Source: Pseudobacteroides sp.
GTDB lineage: Bacteria; Bacillota; Clostridia; Acetivibrionales; DSM-2933
Direction: 5' to 3'
NCBI RefSeq assembly: GCF_036567765.1
Contig: NZ_DATCTU010000016.1
Coordinates: forward strand, 1-58,847
Length of the DNA stretch: 58,847 nucleotides
The translations under genes and the position numbers were made by a program. The notes below the pieces were generated by a model. The model was given only the letters and a program-made list of their open reading frames with translations, ran no database searches and was not told where the DNA came from. Each line of letters begins with the position of its first letter. Position 1 is the stretch's first letter. This document shows, piece after piece, positions 1-9,141 of this stretch.

Positions 1-125
1 CTTTTTATGTCACCGAAGAATCCCTGCTAATTTTCGTAAATATCTTTTGCGGAATCTAGCAATTTTATTGCGGTATCATACAATATACTGTACCTCATAT
101 ACTCAACTTTTCTAGATTTGCTTTT

Positions 126-560
126 TCAGAACATCTTTATCTTATTCCTTGATATTATAGCCACATGCATATCAATTAGCTTTTTACGCTCATCTATAAA
201 CTTTGCATTTCCTTTTGTACATTTAACCATGTAATTATCAATATTTTGGTATACGTCGAAAGATTTGTGGTATACTAGACCAATCCTTTCCAGAAATGTA
301 GAGATATCATTTGAGATAGGATGATTGGTATCTGTAAGCTGTTTTTGTGCAATCAGTACTGAAGTGTACTCCTGGCTCGTTATATTCAAGGATAAGATGT
401 AATCGTCATTTTCCAAATAGTACACTCCATATTTGCCTGCTCCAGATCTAACAAGCACTCCAGCTTGCAATAAGTCATCCTTATACCTTCTAACTGATCT
501 TCCATCAACCCCAAGGATTTCAGCAAGATCTTTTATTTTTGTCGTACATAATAAACACAT
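126..560 (-). CDS. Truncated HTH (YafY/WYL-like) transcriptional regulator fragment
   Basis: The 144-residue product begins with a helix-turn-helix of the DeoR/YafY type (KDLAEILGVDGRSVRRYKDDL, roughly residues 9-30), followed by a wing-like GAGKYGVYYL stretch and a helical middle part. In YafY-like regulators this N-terminus is followed by a WYL effector-binding domain, which is absent here. The frame stops at a TGA near 126, and codons stay open in the same frame for about 30 more residues (SRKVEYMRY...). No good ribosome-binding site precedes the ATG. The gene therefore looks broken or is a short remnant. The HTH is convincing; the exact family is inference. Confidence 0.5.
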   Translation of the reverse strand: MCLLCTTKIKDLAEILGVDGRSVRRYKDDLLQAGVLVRSGAGKYGVYYLENDDYILSLNITSQEYTSVLIAQKQLTDTNHPISNDISTFLERIGLVYHKSFDVYQNIDNYMVKCTKGNAKFIDERKKLIDMHVAIISRNKIKMF

Positions 561-597
561 TTATCTGCATATGTTGTTTAGCCCATAATTGACAAAA

Positions 598-621
598 TCC
601 CAGCAGGACTTCCAGCTAGGA
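598..621 (-). terminator. Rho-independent terminator of the pectinesterase gene
   Basis: A 10-bp imperfect stem (TCCTAGCTGG with CCTGCTGGGA, minus strand) is followed by TTTTG on the minus strand and by seven T residues on the plus strand, so it could work in both directions. It lies about 50 nt after the stop codon at 669. Confidence 0.5.
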
Positions 622-668
622 TTTTTTTAAGCACTCTATTCATTCTTCAAATATGTTATATAGATATA

Positions 669-2285
669 TTATGTATTAGCCATACTAAATTTTGCGGCCA
701 TAATAATAACCTCAGACATGTTTATTGAACCATCTTTATTTAAATCATTGGCTTCAACATATTTGTTATCTCCCCTTACTGCATTAAAGGTAGATGCCAA
801 AAGTATAACATCAGCCATATTTATAACTCTATCACCATTTAGATCGGCACTTACCAAACCTATTGGAGTAGGAGTATTTTTTATTTCTATTACTTCAATA
901 TAGTCAATATTCGGACCACCCTCAGCCGCCAATGAAGCAGCTATAATTGTATTAACCCCTTTATTTAGGAGAATACTTGTGCTGTTTATGTTCCACGTCG
1001 TCCATGACCCGGTTGGATTAAAGTCCATACTGTCAATTATTTGTGCCCCATTAACTTTAATTTCCAAGGGCCTATTACTGGCAGTACCATTTGCATATTT
1101 AAAATTAAGTCTGACATTACCGTAGGCTGGAATATTTACAGTCCATTCGATATAGCTTCCTACGACACCATCATAGTTTACATAGCCCGTACCTGAGTAA
1201 CCTGCATTCTTAGTCTCAAATACCGCTTGATTGTAAGAGGCATTTTCAGCCTGATAAATTGTATATCCTGACTCATCTGCAGGTTTATGTGTTGCTGTAG
1301 GAGTTGGTGTAGGAGTTGGTGTCGAAGTTGGTGTTGCAGTAGAAACCGTAAACGGGTTCCAATTATCAGTACCCTTTAATATATTTTCCGCAGTGAATTC
1401 CAGAGCCTTGGCATCGGTTAATTGCCTTCTTGTGGAATTGACTACTGCTCCAGGGCCTGTATTTTTGTATTCGAAAAATCTGGCATTTTCAGGCAAATTA
1501 CCGCTCATGGTAGTCCAGCCATTCTTATTAATATGAGCTCCCAAATAGCATGCTTTATAAACCACATAAGCATCCGGACGCCAAGGTCTTCCCAAATACG
1601 TTGAGTTTGTTGGTGCATCACTTGTTAATCTGCAGTTTACAAACAGGTATCCATAATTAGATATGTCGGTACTTGCAGCTGTTACATAACCGCCTCTTAC
1701 TGTTGAAATAATTTCACAATTATCAAATACCGCTGTTGCCCCTCCAAATATGAAATCAGTATCGCCCACTATTTTACATTTAATATAGTATTGCCTGCCT
1801 CCATTTGCATATAATGTGTCCTGATTGCCTGTAAAAATACAATTTCTTATTATATTTCTGTCGCCTTGGATGTAGGCCGCTACAGCCTGTTTTCCTGTAG
1901 TATTTGTGTTTTCATCAAATGAATTTTCAAGCATAATATTTTCAAGAATAGAATTCTTGCCATAAAGATAGAATGATGCTGAACCTGATGTACCATAGAT
2001 AGTTCCGTCTGGTTTTGATTTTCCAGCATAATTCCCATAGGTGATTATAGTGCCGGTATTGCTTTCTCCAATCAGATAAATATTATCTTTTCTTATAGTA
2101 ACAACTTCCTCATAAGTTCCGTTTTTTACATATATAACCACCTGTTTTGTATTGGCTGATGGTACCGAATCTATGGCAGCTTGTACAGTTCTAAAATTCC
2201 CTGATTTATTTACAATGTGATAAGGGGGAGTTAACTTGAAAAAGAAATCCATATTATTTCTCTTACTAGCCTTTATGGCTTTCAC
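669..2285 (-). CDS. Pectin methylesterase (CE8) with CBM6/35-like module and dockerin, 5'-truncated
   Basis: The CE8 domain spans about residues 24-315. It carries the family signatures GNQDTLYA, DFIFGG and YLGRPWRP, which hold the catalytic Asp pair, Gln and Arg. A Thr/Pro linker (about 316-338), a CBM6/35-like jelly roll (about 340-468) and a C-terminal dockerin with two Ca-loops (DLNGDRVINMADV and DLNKDGSINMSEV) follow. The enzyme would remove methyl esters from pectin as part of a cellulosome. The first ~22 residues before IVNKSGNFRTVQAAID are not a signal peptide; they are antisense to the signal-peptide codons of the divergent gene at 2236. The native start and secretion signal appear lost at about position 2220, so the gene is probably silent or its product stays in the cytoplasm. 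Confidence 0.85.
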   Translation of the reverse strand: MKAIKASKRNNMDFFFKLTPPYHIVNKSGNFRTVQAAIDSVPSANTKQVVIYVKNGTYEEVVTIRKDNIYLIGESNTGTIITYGNYAGKSKPDGTIYGTSGSASFYLYGKNSILENIMLENSFDENTNTTGKQAVAAYIQGDRNIIRNCIFTGNQDTLYANGGRQYYIKCKIVGDTDFIFGGATAVFDNCEIISTVRGGYVTAASTDISNYGYLFVNCRLTSDAPTNSTYLGRPWRPDAYVVYKACYLGAHINKNGWTTMSGNLPENARFFEYKNTGPGAVVNSTRRQLTDAKALEFTAENILKGTDNWNPFTVSTATPTSTPTPTPTPTATHKPADESGYTIYQAENASYNQAVFETKNAGYSGTGYVNYDGVVGSYIEWTVNIPAYGNVRLNFKYANGTASNRPLEIKVNGAQIIDSMDFNPTGSWTTWNINSTSILLNKGVNTIIAASLAAEGGPNIDYIEVIEIKNTPTPIGLVSADLNGDRVINMADVILLASTFNAVRGDNKYVEANDLNKDGSINMSEVIIMAAKFSMANT

Positions 2286-3849
2286 TCAATGGCAATTTAT
2301 AAGCTTTGCCGATGGTGCACCGAGTAACAAAAGTCAGGCTTTGTATAAGGCAATAACCGGCGGTTATGGGCATACTGCAGCATTAAAAGAAGATGGCACT
2401 GTTGTTGCATGGGGCTGGAATGGAAGCGGCCAGTGCAATATTCCGCAAGGTTTGACAAATGTTAAAGAAATCAAAGCCGGTCATTCGTTTACAGTAGTAT
2501 TAAAAGAAGACGGTACTGTCACCGCATGGGGCGATAACTATTATAAACAACTTGATATCCCGAAGGGACTAATAAAAGTCAAAGCTATAGCTGCCGGTTA
2601 CTACCATACCGTTGCATTAAAAGAAGACGGTACTGTTGTGACTTGGGGTTACAATTATTCTAATCAATGTACAGTTCCCGAAGGGCTTAAAGATGTTAAA
2701 GCTATTGCGGCAGGCTCCTATCATACCGTTGCATTAAAAGAAGATGGTACTGTCACCGCATGGGGTGATAATAACACTAAACAATGTGCAATTCCAGAGG
2801 GGTTAAAAAACGTAAAAGCTATTGCGGCAGGAGACTGCCATACCGTTGCACTTAAAGAAGACGGCACTGTTGCTACTTGGGGTGCAAATTTTGAAGGACA
2901 ATGTAATGTGCCGGCCGGCTTAGCAAATGTTAAAGCTATTTCTGCTGGACGAGGACATATGGCAGCATTAAAAGAGGATGGTACAGTTGTCGTCTGGGGT
3001 GATAACAGTGCTGGTCAATGTAATATTCCTGATGGATTGACAAATGTTAAATCCATTGCAACCGGAGAAAGTCATACTGTAGCACTAAAGGAAGACGGCA
3101 CTGTTGTTGCCTGGGGGGAAAATGGAAGAGGTCAATGTAATATTCCTAAAGGATTGACTAACGTTAAAGCTATTTCTGCCAACAGTAGCCTCTCTGCAGC
3201 ACTAAAAGATGATGGCACACTCATTACTTGGGGTGATAACTTTCATGGTCAGAGTTCTGTTCCTGCATGGCTCACTAATGTTAAATCAGTTAGTTCCGGT
3301 TATTACCATACAGTCGCTACAAAGGAAGATGGCACAATAGTAGGATTTGGCAATACGAGCTTTATCATACCCTATACCGGTTCGTCTAGCAAAATATCAG
3401 GCTTTGTATCCCCTGATCTTAAGGATTTTCCTGAAAAATCAATACTTAAGGAAGGTTTTAAAGCTGAAGTTATGGGAACGGAAATCAGTTCTATTACCAA
3501 TGATTATGGAAAATTTGAAACTTCCGGTGTTCCAGAAAGTACAAAGGGATATACAATCAGACTTAGTAAGCCTGGATATCTAGCCAGGGAAATTTTTGTT
3601 GAAAACTTTAGTGCAAGTATAGGATCAATAGAAAACCCGGTATTATTATGGGCTGGAGATATAAATAATGATAATACAATTAATATGTACGACATTATGC
3701 AATTAGCTAAAGCATTTAATACAACCTCAACTGATGAAAACTTCAATTCTGTATGTGATTTTAATAAGGATAATTCTATAAACATGGCTGATATATTAAT
3801 TGTGACAAAGCATTTCAACCAAAATTCCAAAGATTATTCGGATAGATAG
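2236..3849 (+). CDS. Secreted RCC1-repeat protein with X module and dockerin
   Basis: A TTG start is chosen because GGGGGAG lies 5 nt upstream. Residues 1-25 form a signal peptide. Residues ~41-392 contain nine 39-residue RCC1-type repeats with the core HTVALKEDGTVxAWGxN and the tail QCxIPxGLxNVKAI, a predicted seven-bladed-propeller-like fold (repeat number is not seven, so the closure is unclear). An X-like module (GFVSPDL... to ...REIFVENF, ~396-468) and a dockerin (~470-537, GDINNDNTINMYDI and DFNKDNSINMADI) follow. No catalytic domain is visible, so it may bind a ligand or partner within the cellulosome. Its upstream region is the antisense strand of the pectinesterase, so its promoter is unknown. 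Confidence 0.88.
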   Translation: MKKKSILFLLLAFMAFTQWQFISFADGAPSNKSQALYKAITGGYGHTAALKEDGTVVAWGWNGSGQCNIPQGLTNVKEIKAGHSFTVVLKEDGTVTAWGDNYYKQLDIPKGLIKVKAIAAGYYHTVALKEDGTVVTWGYNYSNQCTVPEGLKDVKAIAAGSYHTVALKEDGTVTAWGDNNTKQCAIPEGLKNVKAIAAGDCHTVALKEDGTVATWGANFEGQCNVPAGLANVKAISAGRGHMAALKEDGTVVVWGDNSAGQCNIPDGLTNVKSIATGESHTVALKEDGTVVAWGENGRGQCNIPKGLTNVKAISANSSLSAALKDDGTLITWGDNFHGQSSVPAWLTNVKSVSSGYYHTVATKEDGTIVGFGNTSFIIPYTGSSSKISGFVSPDLKDFPEKSILKEGFKAEVMGTEISSITNDYGKFETSGVPESTKGYTIRLSKPGYLAREIFVENFSASIGSIENPVLLWAGDINNDNTINMYDIMQLAKAFNTTSTDENFNSVCDFNKDNSINMADILIVTKHFNQNSKDYSDR

Positions 3850-3871
3850 GCTGTAAAAAGGCAAAAGACAC

Positions 3872-3905
3872 AGAGGTCAGCCCAATAAAAGAACTGACCT
3901 CTTTT
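3872..3905 (+). terminator. Rho-independent terminator after RCC1-dockerin gene
   Basis: AGAGGTCAG (3872-3880) pairs perfectly with CTGACCTCT (3894-3902) around a 13-nt loop and is followed by a short T run. It sits 23 nt after the stop codon. Confidence 0.75.
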
Positions 3906-4006
3906 CTATATGAAAAGTGTTTTAATCTTACATCCGTTACAAAAGAATGTAAAGATTATCCACTTTTAAGCTGTATAAAAGCTATACTGGAACTTCACGC
4001 CATTTA

Positions 4007-5239
4007 TTATTTATATGGTATAAATGTTGAGAACTTATTATTTTCTTCATTTGTCTCTTTAAGATTGTCTCCCCAGTCAATCATGCCTGTTACATAATTC
4101 ATTCCATCCGGTACTGTTCCAAAGGCCGAGAATGTTCCGCTATAGCTTTCTCCTGGAGCAAGGGAACGGTTGATACCTAAAATCCCCCCTCCTGCAGAAA
4201 CATCACCTGCATCATTAAAAACATTATTTGCTGAGTAAAAGTGCTGTATCGACACGTTAAAAATGCTTGGAATTATTTTTATACCATTATTTTTTATTTT
4301 ATACGTATAGGTTACCTGTGTCGGCGTTTTGGAAATTACTTCAACATCTGTGATTTGAAGATCATCCAACAGCTCTATGGTATATGTATTATTCGTTTCA
4401 TCTGCTTCTTCCTCAATATTGCATGAATCTATCTTTAGCAGCATTTTGTTCATTCCGGCCGGTACTGCAGTAAAAGAATAGAATGTAGCTGTAAAACTTT
4501 CACCGGGAGCAAGGGAACGTTTACATCCGAGTATACTTCCCCCTGCTGGCATGTCCCCCTTGTCATTATAAGTGCTATTGGCAGAATAAAGGTTTTGAAT
4601 AGATATGTTGTAAAGGTCGGCTACCGGTAAGCAACCGTTATTTTTTATAGTGTAGGTGTAACTTATTTTTTTGTCTGATGTTGATGTTATATGAGCATCA
4701 ACAAATACCAAGTCAGGTCTTAATGATAATACTTGTGTATTGTTGTTTTCATCCGATTCGTCGAGTACATCTGCTGCATCCACTTTAAAAATCAGGTATT
4801 TCATCCCTTTAGGTATTTTTCCCGACGCAAAGCAGGTTCCAGTATAGCTCTGACCGGGAGCGAGCGAACTTTTTATATCAAGATTGCTTATACCTGCATC
4901 CGCATCTCTTGCTTCATCAATATCAGTATCTTCTGAATAAAAGTTATGTATAGATACATTTTCAAGGCTTGCAATTGTATCTATGCTGTTATTTTTTATT
5001 GTAAAGGAATATCTTATGGAGGTATCTGTGCTGGATATGATCACTGCATTTGAGACAACCAGATCCAGTTTACCCGCTGTATTAATTCCTGAGTTACTCA
5101 TTACTGTCATAGAGTCAGTTCCACTAGATGCTGCAGGCTTTAAAGAAGCTGTTTCAGTAACAAAAACATAGAGCAGCGTAAACAACAACAACGTAACGAA
5201 CAAAGTAAAAACGAAAGAAATCAAATTTTTTGTACGCAT
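4007..5239 (-). CDS. Secreted or membrane-anchored protein with three CARDB repeats
   Basis: The N-terminus MRTKNLISFVFTLFVTLLLF is a signal peptide or anchor. Three tandem CARDB-type (cell-adhesion-related, Ig-like) repeats of about 118 residues follow, starting at LDLVVSNAVI, PDLVFVDAHI and DDLQITDVEV. Each contains SYTYTIKNNG-like strands, the phrase SLAPGES(Y/F) and a final DExNNT(Y/F) signature. There is no dockerin and no enzyme domain. A strong AAGGAG site precedes the ATG. It is probably an extracellular adhesion or structural protein. The repeats are 50% or more alike by eye, which suggests recent internal duplication. Confidence 0.75.
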   Translation of the reverse strand: MRTKNLISFVFTLFVTLLLFTLLYVFVTETASLKPAASSGTDSMTVMSNSGINTAGKLDLVVSNAVIISSTDTSIRYSFTIKNNSIDTIASLENVSIHNFYSEDTDIDEARDADAGISNLDIKSSLAPGQSYTGTCFASGKIPKGMKYLIFKVDAADVLDESDENNNTQVLSLRPDLVFVDAHITSTSDKKISYTYTIKNNGCLPVADLYNISIQNLYSANSTYNDKGDMPAGGSILGCKRSLAPGESFTATFYSFTAVPAGMNKMLLKIDSCNIEEEADETNNTYTIELLDDLQITDVEVISKTPTQVTYTYKIKNNGIKIIPSIFNVSIQHFYSANNVFNDAGDVSAGGGILGINRSLAPGESYSGTFSAFGTVPDGMNYVTGMIDWGDNLKETNEENNKFSTFIPYK

Positions 5240-5757
5240 TTTACCACTCCTTAAATTTTATTAATTTATTAACTTAACTGACACAAATTAAAAAGAATCT
5301 TTAAAAATAAAGCATACTAAACCTGCTTCAATCTTATATTTGCAGCACAAATAACCCATCCCCTTTATAAGTTATATTGAGGCACACAAATAAATAGGTT
5401 TATCCACTTTTTACAGAGGTTGAAAGATTCTTAAATTTGTATTAGTACCGTTTGAAAATAACACACGATGTAATACGTTCGACAACTAAGGCTTTAAGGC
5501 ATTCTGCCATAGACAATTAAAATGAATAATCTCTTTATATGATAAACAAATGTAAATTTGTTTTTTAATTTTGACACCTATTACAAACATTTAATTATTA
5601 TTTCATTTGTAAATCCTCCTAAATTATATCATATTAATACATATTTTGTAAATAGCCATTTGGATATTTAATATTTTTTTGTAAATTTTTGTGAGCTAAT
5701 GTTCTAATATTATTACCATCATATAATTTAATTCACAAAATTTTAACACAAGACTTA
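5240..5757. other. AT-rich divergent intergenic region
   Basis: No gene is supported here. It must hold the promoter of the CARDB gene (minus). It also contains a hairpin AAACAAA/TTTGTTT at 5544-5563 followed by Ts, and on the minus strand an AGGAGG (5615-5620) ahead of a minimal ATG-AAA-TAA (5606-5598). Confidence 0.5.
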
Positions 5758-5786
5758 TTGTTACATTTATAGTATGGTGATACAAT
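5758..5786 (+). promoter_or_regulatory. SigA-type promoter of metallophosphoesterase gene
   Basis: TTGTTA (5758-5763), 17 nt, TACAAT (5781-5786). The expected transcript start near 5793 lies upstream of the ribosome site at 5812, which excludes the in-frame ATG at 5774 as the start. Confidence 0.6.
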
Positions 5787-5824
5787 ATTACAAAATATTA
5801 CACAATATCCCGGAGGACATAATT

Positions 5825-7246
5825 ATGAAAAATACTATTAATAAAAACAGCATTTTTAAAAAAATAACATCAGTATTTATTGTATCTGCATTAATTGGAA
5901 GCATGCTTCCGGTAAGTGGAAATGCTCATTGGGGTCCCAAATTCAATATGACTTGTAAAGATGCTATTAACACAAAAATTGCAGTATTTTCCGACCCCCA
6001 TTATTTTGCACCTGAGCTTGGCACAACAGGTTCGGCTTTTCAAGCTTACCTCGCACAGGATAGAAAGCTCATAGCTGAAAGCAGTGCTATTTCAGCAAGC
6101 ATGGTTAAGGAATTAAAGAAAAGCGATGCTAAAATCGTTCTTATAAGCGGAGACTTGACAAAGGACGGCGAAAAACTTTCTCATCACCAATTTTCAAAAC
6201 TATTAAAGGGCCTTGAGAAATCAGGAAAGAAGGTTTTTGTTATTCCGGGAAACCATGACATCAACAACCCGGAATCCAATTCATATTCAGGCGACAAGGC
6301 TACTCCGGTTGAAAATGTCTCTCCTGAGCAGTTCAAGAAGATATACAACAGCTTTGGTTATGCAGAAGCCATTTCAAGGGATAAAAACTCATTGTCCTAT
6401 GTTGTTGAGCCTGTATCTGGATTAAGGATAATAGCAATGGATTCGGCACTTTATAATGAAAACGAGGGTAAACCCTCACCTGTTACAGCCGGCAGACTTA
6501 ATGAAGATACATATAAATGGATAAAACAGCAAATAAAAGCTGCAAAAGCTAAGGGAAAAACCGTTATAGGATTTATGCATCACGGCCTTCTTGAGCACTT
6601 TAACGGGCAAACCCAATATTTTGGTGAATTTGTAATAAACAATTGGGAAAAAACTTCGGAAGAGCTGGCGGATTTAGGCATGGAGGCTGTATTTACAGGA
6701 CATTATCATGCACAGGATATTTCCAGCAAAACAACAGCTGCTGGTAACAAAATATATGACATTGAAACAGGATCTCTTGTTTCTTATCCATCTCCGTACC
6801 GTATTGTTGATATTACAAAAGACAAAATGACAATCCAGTCCAAGAGCATAACAGATATAAACTATGACACTAAAGGTGCCCCATATCAGGATTATGCATA
6901 CAATTATCTTAAGACCGGCTTAAAGGATGTTTTACCTTTGATGTTTACAACCCTAATCATGAAGATGAATTCGGCAATACCCAAGGAACAAGCCTATATA
7001 CTGGCAAAACAGGCAGCAGATACTCAGCCTGCACCACAGCTTACCCCTATGACTATAAAGGATTTGTTAAGTGATGCAATGATATCACACTACAAGGGAG
7101 ATGAAGAACCCAGTCCTCTTGCAAGTGCAATTGCCCAGGGGATGCTTGCCTCCCAGGACCCAATGACAAAGTCTTTAGGCTTCTTACTAAGTTCGGCATA
7201 TTCAGATCCATCTGAAAAGGACAACAACTTAGAGATCAAATTTTAA
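5825..7246 (+). CDS. Secreted calcineurin-like metallophosphoesterase
   Basis: The start at 5825 is preferred over the upstream in-frame ATG because CGGAGG lies 8 nt before it and a promoter covers the upstream one. The 473-residue product has a signal peptide (about 1-32). The dinuclear metal-site motifs are in order: FSDPHYF, SGDLTKDGE, PGNHDINN, FMHHGL and TGHYHAQD. It should hydrolyse phosphomono- or diesters outside the cell; the substrate cannot be read from sequence. The C-terminal ~120 residues are helical and specific to this subgroup. It is monocistronic, between its own promoter and a strong terminator. Confidence 0.85.
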   Translation: MKNTINKNSIFKKITSVFIVSALIGSMLPVSGNAHWGPKFNMTCKDAINTKIAVFSDPHYFAPELGTTGSAFQAYLAQDRKLIAESSAISASMVKELKKSDAKIVLISGDLTKDGEKLSHHQFSKLLKGLEKSGKKVFVIPGNHDINNPESNSYSGDKATPVENVSPEQFKKIYNSFGYAEAISRDKNSLSYVVEPVSGLRIIAMDSALYNENEGKPSPVTAGRLNEDTYKWIKQQIKAAKAKGKTVIGFMHHGLLEHFNGQTQYFGEFVINNWEKTSEELADLGMEAVFTGHYHAQDISSKTTAAGNKIYDIETGSLVSYPSPYRIVDITKDKMTIQSKSITDINYDTKGAPYQDYAYNYLKTGLKDVLPLMFTTLIMKMNSAIPKEQAYILAKQAADTQPAPQLTPMTIKDLLSDAMISHYKGDEEPSPLASAIAQGMLASQDPMTKSLGFLLSSAYSDPSEKDNNLEIKF

Positions 7247-7253
7247 TAGAATT

Positions 7254-7294
7254 GTGGCGTGGTATACACCATAATTTCCTAGACATTCAAAAAA
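7254..7294 (-). repeat. Dispersed repeat copy A (GTCTAGGAAATTAT motif)
   Basis: On the minus strand this reads TTTTTTGAATGTCTAGG, then AAATTATGGTGTATACC. It follows directly on the T-run of the adjacent terminator. Similar copies lie at 10940-10980 and 36487-36518, each also just beyond a terminator T-run. Confidence 0.55.
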
Positions 7295-7365
7295 TAACTT
7301 CCGCTACAAATTTGGCTCATGTGTTGACTTAACTCGTCAATAGCCTCTTAAAAGCGGAAGTTATT
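7293..7365. terminator. Bidirectional terminator/hairpin repeat between convergent genes
   Basis: AATAACTTCCGCT (7293-7305) pairs perfectly with AGCGGAAGTTATT (7353-7365), with Ts beyond each arm. The loop contains a second hairpin (GTTGACTTAACTCGTCAAT). It separates the metallophosphoesterase gene from the convergent ABC permease. The whole unit has a diverged second copy at 43149-43236. Confidence 0.75.
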
Positions 7366-7378
7366 TTTCATTTATACC

Positions 7379-8233
7379 TTAGCTTATATCCCTTTTACTA
7401 AACCTCACAACAGCAAATACCAGCAATCCTACAAGATAAACACCTATGTAAACGATCATCCATATGCTTGGGGATGTGGCACTTGAACCAAGCCCTCCTG
7501 TCATAGGATTTGAAATAACAGAATCGGAAAAAATCACAGATATCATCTTTCTGTATATCAAATCAAATGGAGATATAAGACTTGAAAGTATTCCGAATTT
7601 GTAAAGGCTGCCATTCTGTATCATAGAACCTATTTGTTCCATCATGCTTCCTATAAGTCCAAGAATATATATTGCAATGACGATAACGCCATTTGTCAGT
7701 GTCTTAAAAACAGAGCTTCCGAATATGGATAACGATAATATGGCAAGGGGCTCCAATATAAAAAATCCCAATCCCTTTACAAGCCCTGAAAACTCCATTA
7801 TATCGGCTACTGGCAGTCCTTGTGCTTTTGGAATAAACACTATAAGGATAAATAATAGTGCTGCGTATGTTATTGATAGAATTCCAAGGCCAATATATTT
7901 GCCTAGCACGTATTCATAACGCTTTATGGGTTTTGTTATTATTGAATGGATTGTTCCGTTCTCAACTTCCGAGGATATGGAACTTATTGAGGTCATTATC
8001 GTGAGGAGTGCAACCAGCATGCTGGAAAAATAGAATCCCAGTACCGAAATTAACTGTGATGCTACTCCATAAATCTGAGTAACGTCATGCATTGCACCGT
8101 TTTTCATATCTTTTGCAAAAATGTAGATGATTATTGTGAAGAGGAGAATATATATAACCGAAAGTGCTCCTATCAATAATAACAGTTTCTTTCGCAAAGC
8201 CTCCTTAAGCGTAGTGAAAGCTATTGTCATCAT
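7379..8233 (-). CDS. ABC-2 type transporter permease
   Basis: The 284-residue product has six hydrophobic segments. It starts with MMTIAFTTLKEALRKKLLLL, an amphipathic entry typical of ABC-2 permeases, and contains the conserved ISSEVENGTIHSIITKPIKRYEYVLGK-like coupling region (residues ~88-113). It overlaps the ATPase gene by 4 nt (ATGA), so the two are translationally coupled. It is the last gene of the ECF sigma operon and would form the membrane part of an exporter, perhaps for a peptide or antibiotic-like compound or for envelope maintenance. The substrate is unknown. Confidence 0.8.
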   Translation of the reverse strand: MMTIAFTTLKEALRKKLLLLIGALSVIYILLFTIIIYIFAKDMKNGAMHDVTQIYGVASQLISVLGFYFSSMLVALLTIMTSISSISSEVENGTIHSIITKPIKRYEYVLGKYIGLGILSITYAALLFILIVFIPKAQGLPVADIMEFSGLVKGLGFFILEPLAILSLSIFGSSVFKTLTNGVIVIAIYILGLIGSMMEQIGSMIQNGSLYKFGILSSLISPFDLIYRKMISVIFSDSVISNPMTGGLGSSATSPSIWMIVYIGVYLVGLLVFAVVRFSKRDIS

Positions 8234-9141
8234 TTACCATCACCACCTTCTATAAGGCTTATAAATTTACTTTCAAGATTTGTTCCCTGAGTTTTCAATC
8301 CGTAGAGTTTTCCTCTACCGTTTATTATTATGGAAGCAGCATTATGAACATCTTCCCTGCTGTTTATTTTCAAGCTTATCCTTCCGTTTTCAGATACCAT
8401 TTTGCTGTCAATTTTCTTAAGCATTTCAATAACCTCATTGCTTAAATCTTCTGCATGTATGTGCAAAACCTCTTCTCCCTTTAAGAGCTCCTGCATATCT
8501 CCTTGTACAACTACTGTGCCCTTGTTGATTATCACTACACTGTCACAAACCATTTCAACCTCACTTAAGAGGTGACTGTTCAACAAAATGGTCTTACCTC
8601 TGCTTTTAAGGTCTGTCATAATATCCCTGACCTCTTTTCTGCCTATAGGATCAAGGGCTGAAGTGGGTTCATCCAGAAATAGCAGATCGGGATCCGGAAG
8701 TAATGCACTGGCAAGGCCAAGACGCTGCTGCATACCTTTACTATAAGTCCCCAGCTTGTATTTTTCATGTCCTGTAAGCTTCACCAGAGACAAAACTTCT
8801 TTCATTCTATCTTTTACATTTTTCTTGTCAAGTTTATACAGGGAAGCATGAAAAGACAGGAGATCTTCCCCTGTCATCCATTCACCATATTTAAAATTTT
8901 CCGGTAGAAAACCGATTCTCTTTCTTACTGAAATATCATTTAAGGGTTTTCCAAGGATGGTGGCTGTACCTGATGTAGCAAACAGAAGCCCTGTCATAAT
9001 TTTTATAAATGTGCTCTTGCCCGCTCCATTAGGGCCAAGGAAACCGAATATTTCCCCCTTCCTCACCGATATTGAAATGTCTTTGCATCCCAGCTTCTGA
9101 CCATAGTATTTTGTGATATTTTCCGTCTCAATAACCATCAT
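8230..9141 (-). CDS. ABC transporter ATP-binding protein
   Basis: The 303-residue product has Walker A GPNGAGKS, the signature YSKGMQQRLGLA, Walker B LLFLDEPTSALD and the switch His in LNSHLLSEVE. The C-terminal ~80 residues form the extension common in ABC-2 partners (CcmA/NatA type). The gene starts where the anti-sigma gene stops (1-nt overlap). The second ATG, at 9138, has better spacing from GTGAGG and may be the real start. It powers the permease encoded immediately downstream. Confidence 0.88.
   Translation of the reverse strand: MMVIETENITKYYGQKLGCKDISISVRKGEIFGFLGPNGAGKSTFIKIMTGLLFATSGTATILGKPLNDISVRKRIGFLPENFKYGEWMTGEDLLSFHASLYKLDKKNVKDRMKEVLSLVKLTGHEKYKLGTYSKGMQQRLGLASALLPDPDLLFLDEPTSALDPIGRKEVRDIMTDLKSRGKTILLNSHLLSEVEMVCDSVVIINKGTVVVQGDMQELLKGEEVLHIHAEDLSNEVIEMLKKIDSKMVSENGRISLKINSREDVHNAASIIINGRGKLYGLKTQGTNLESKFISLIEGGDGK

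Noticed and set aside
5544..5563. Plus-strand terminator AAACAAA/TTTGTTT
   Set aside because: There is no plus-strand gene upstream for it to end; AT-rich hairpins of this size are expected by chance here.
5774..5824. Longer N-terminus for the metallophosphoesterase (ATG at 5774)
   Set aside because: The ATG lies between the -35 and -10 of a good promoter and has no ribosome site; the ATG at 5825 has CGGAGG and starts a signal peptide.
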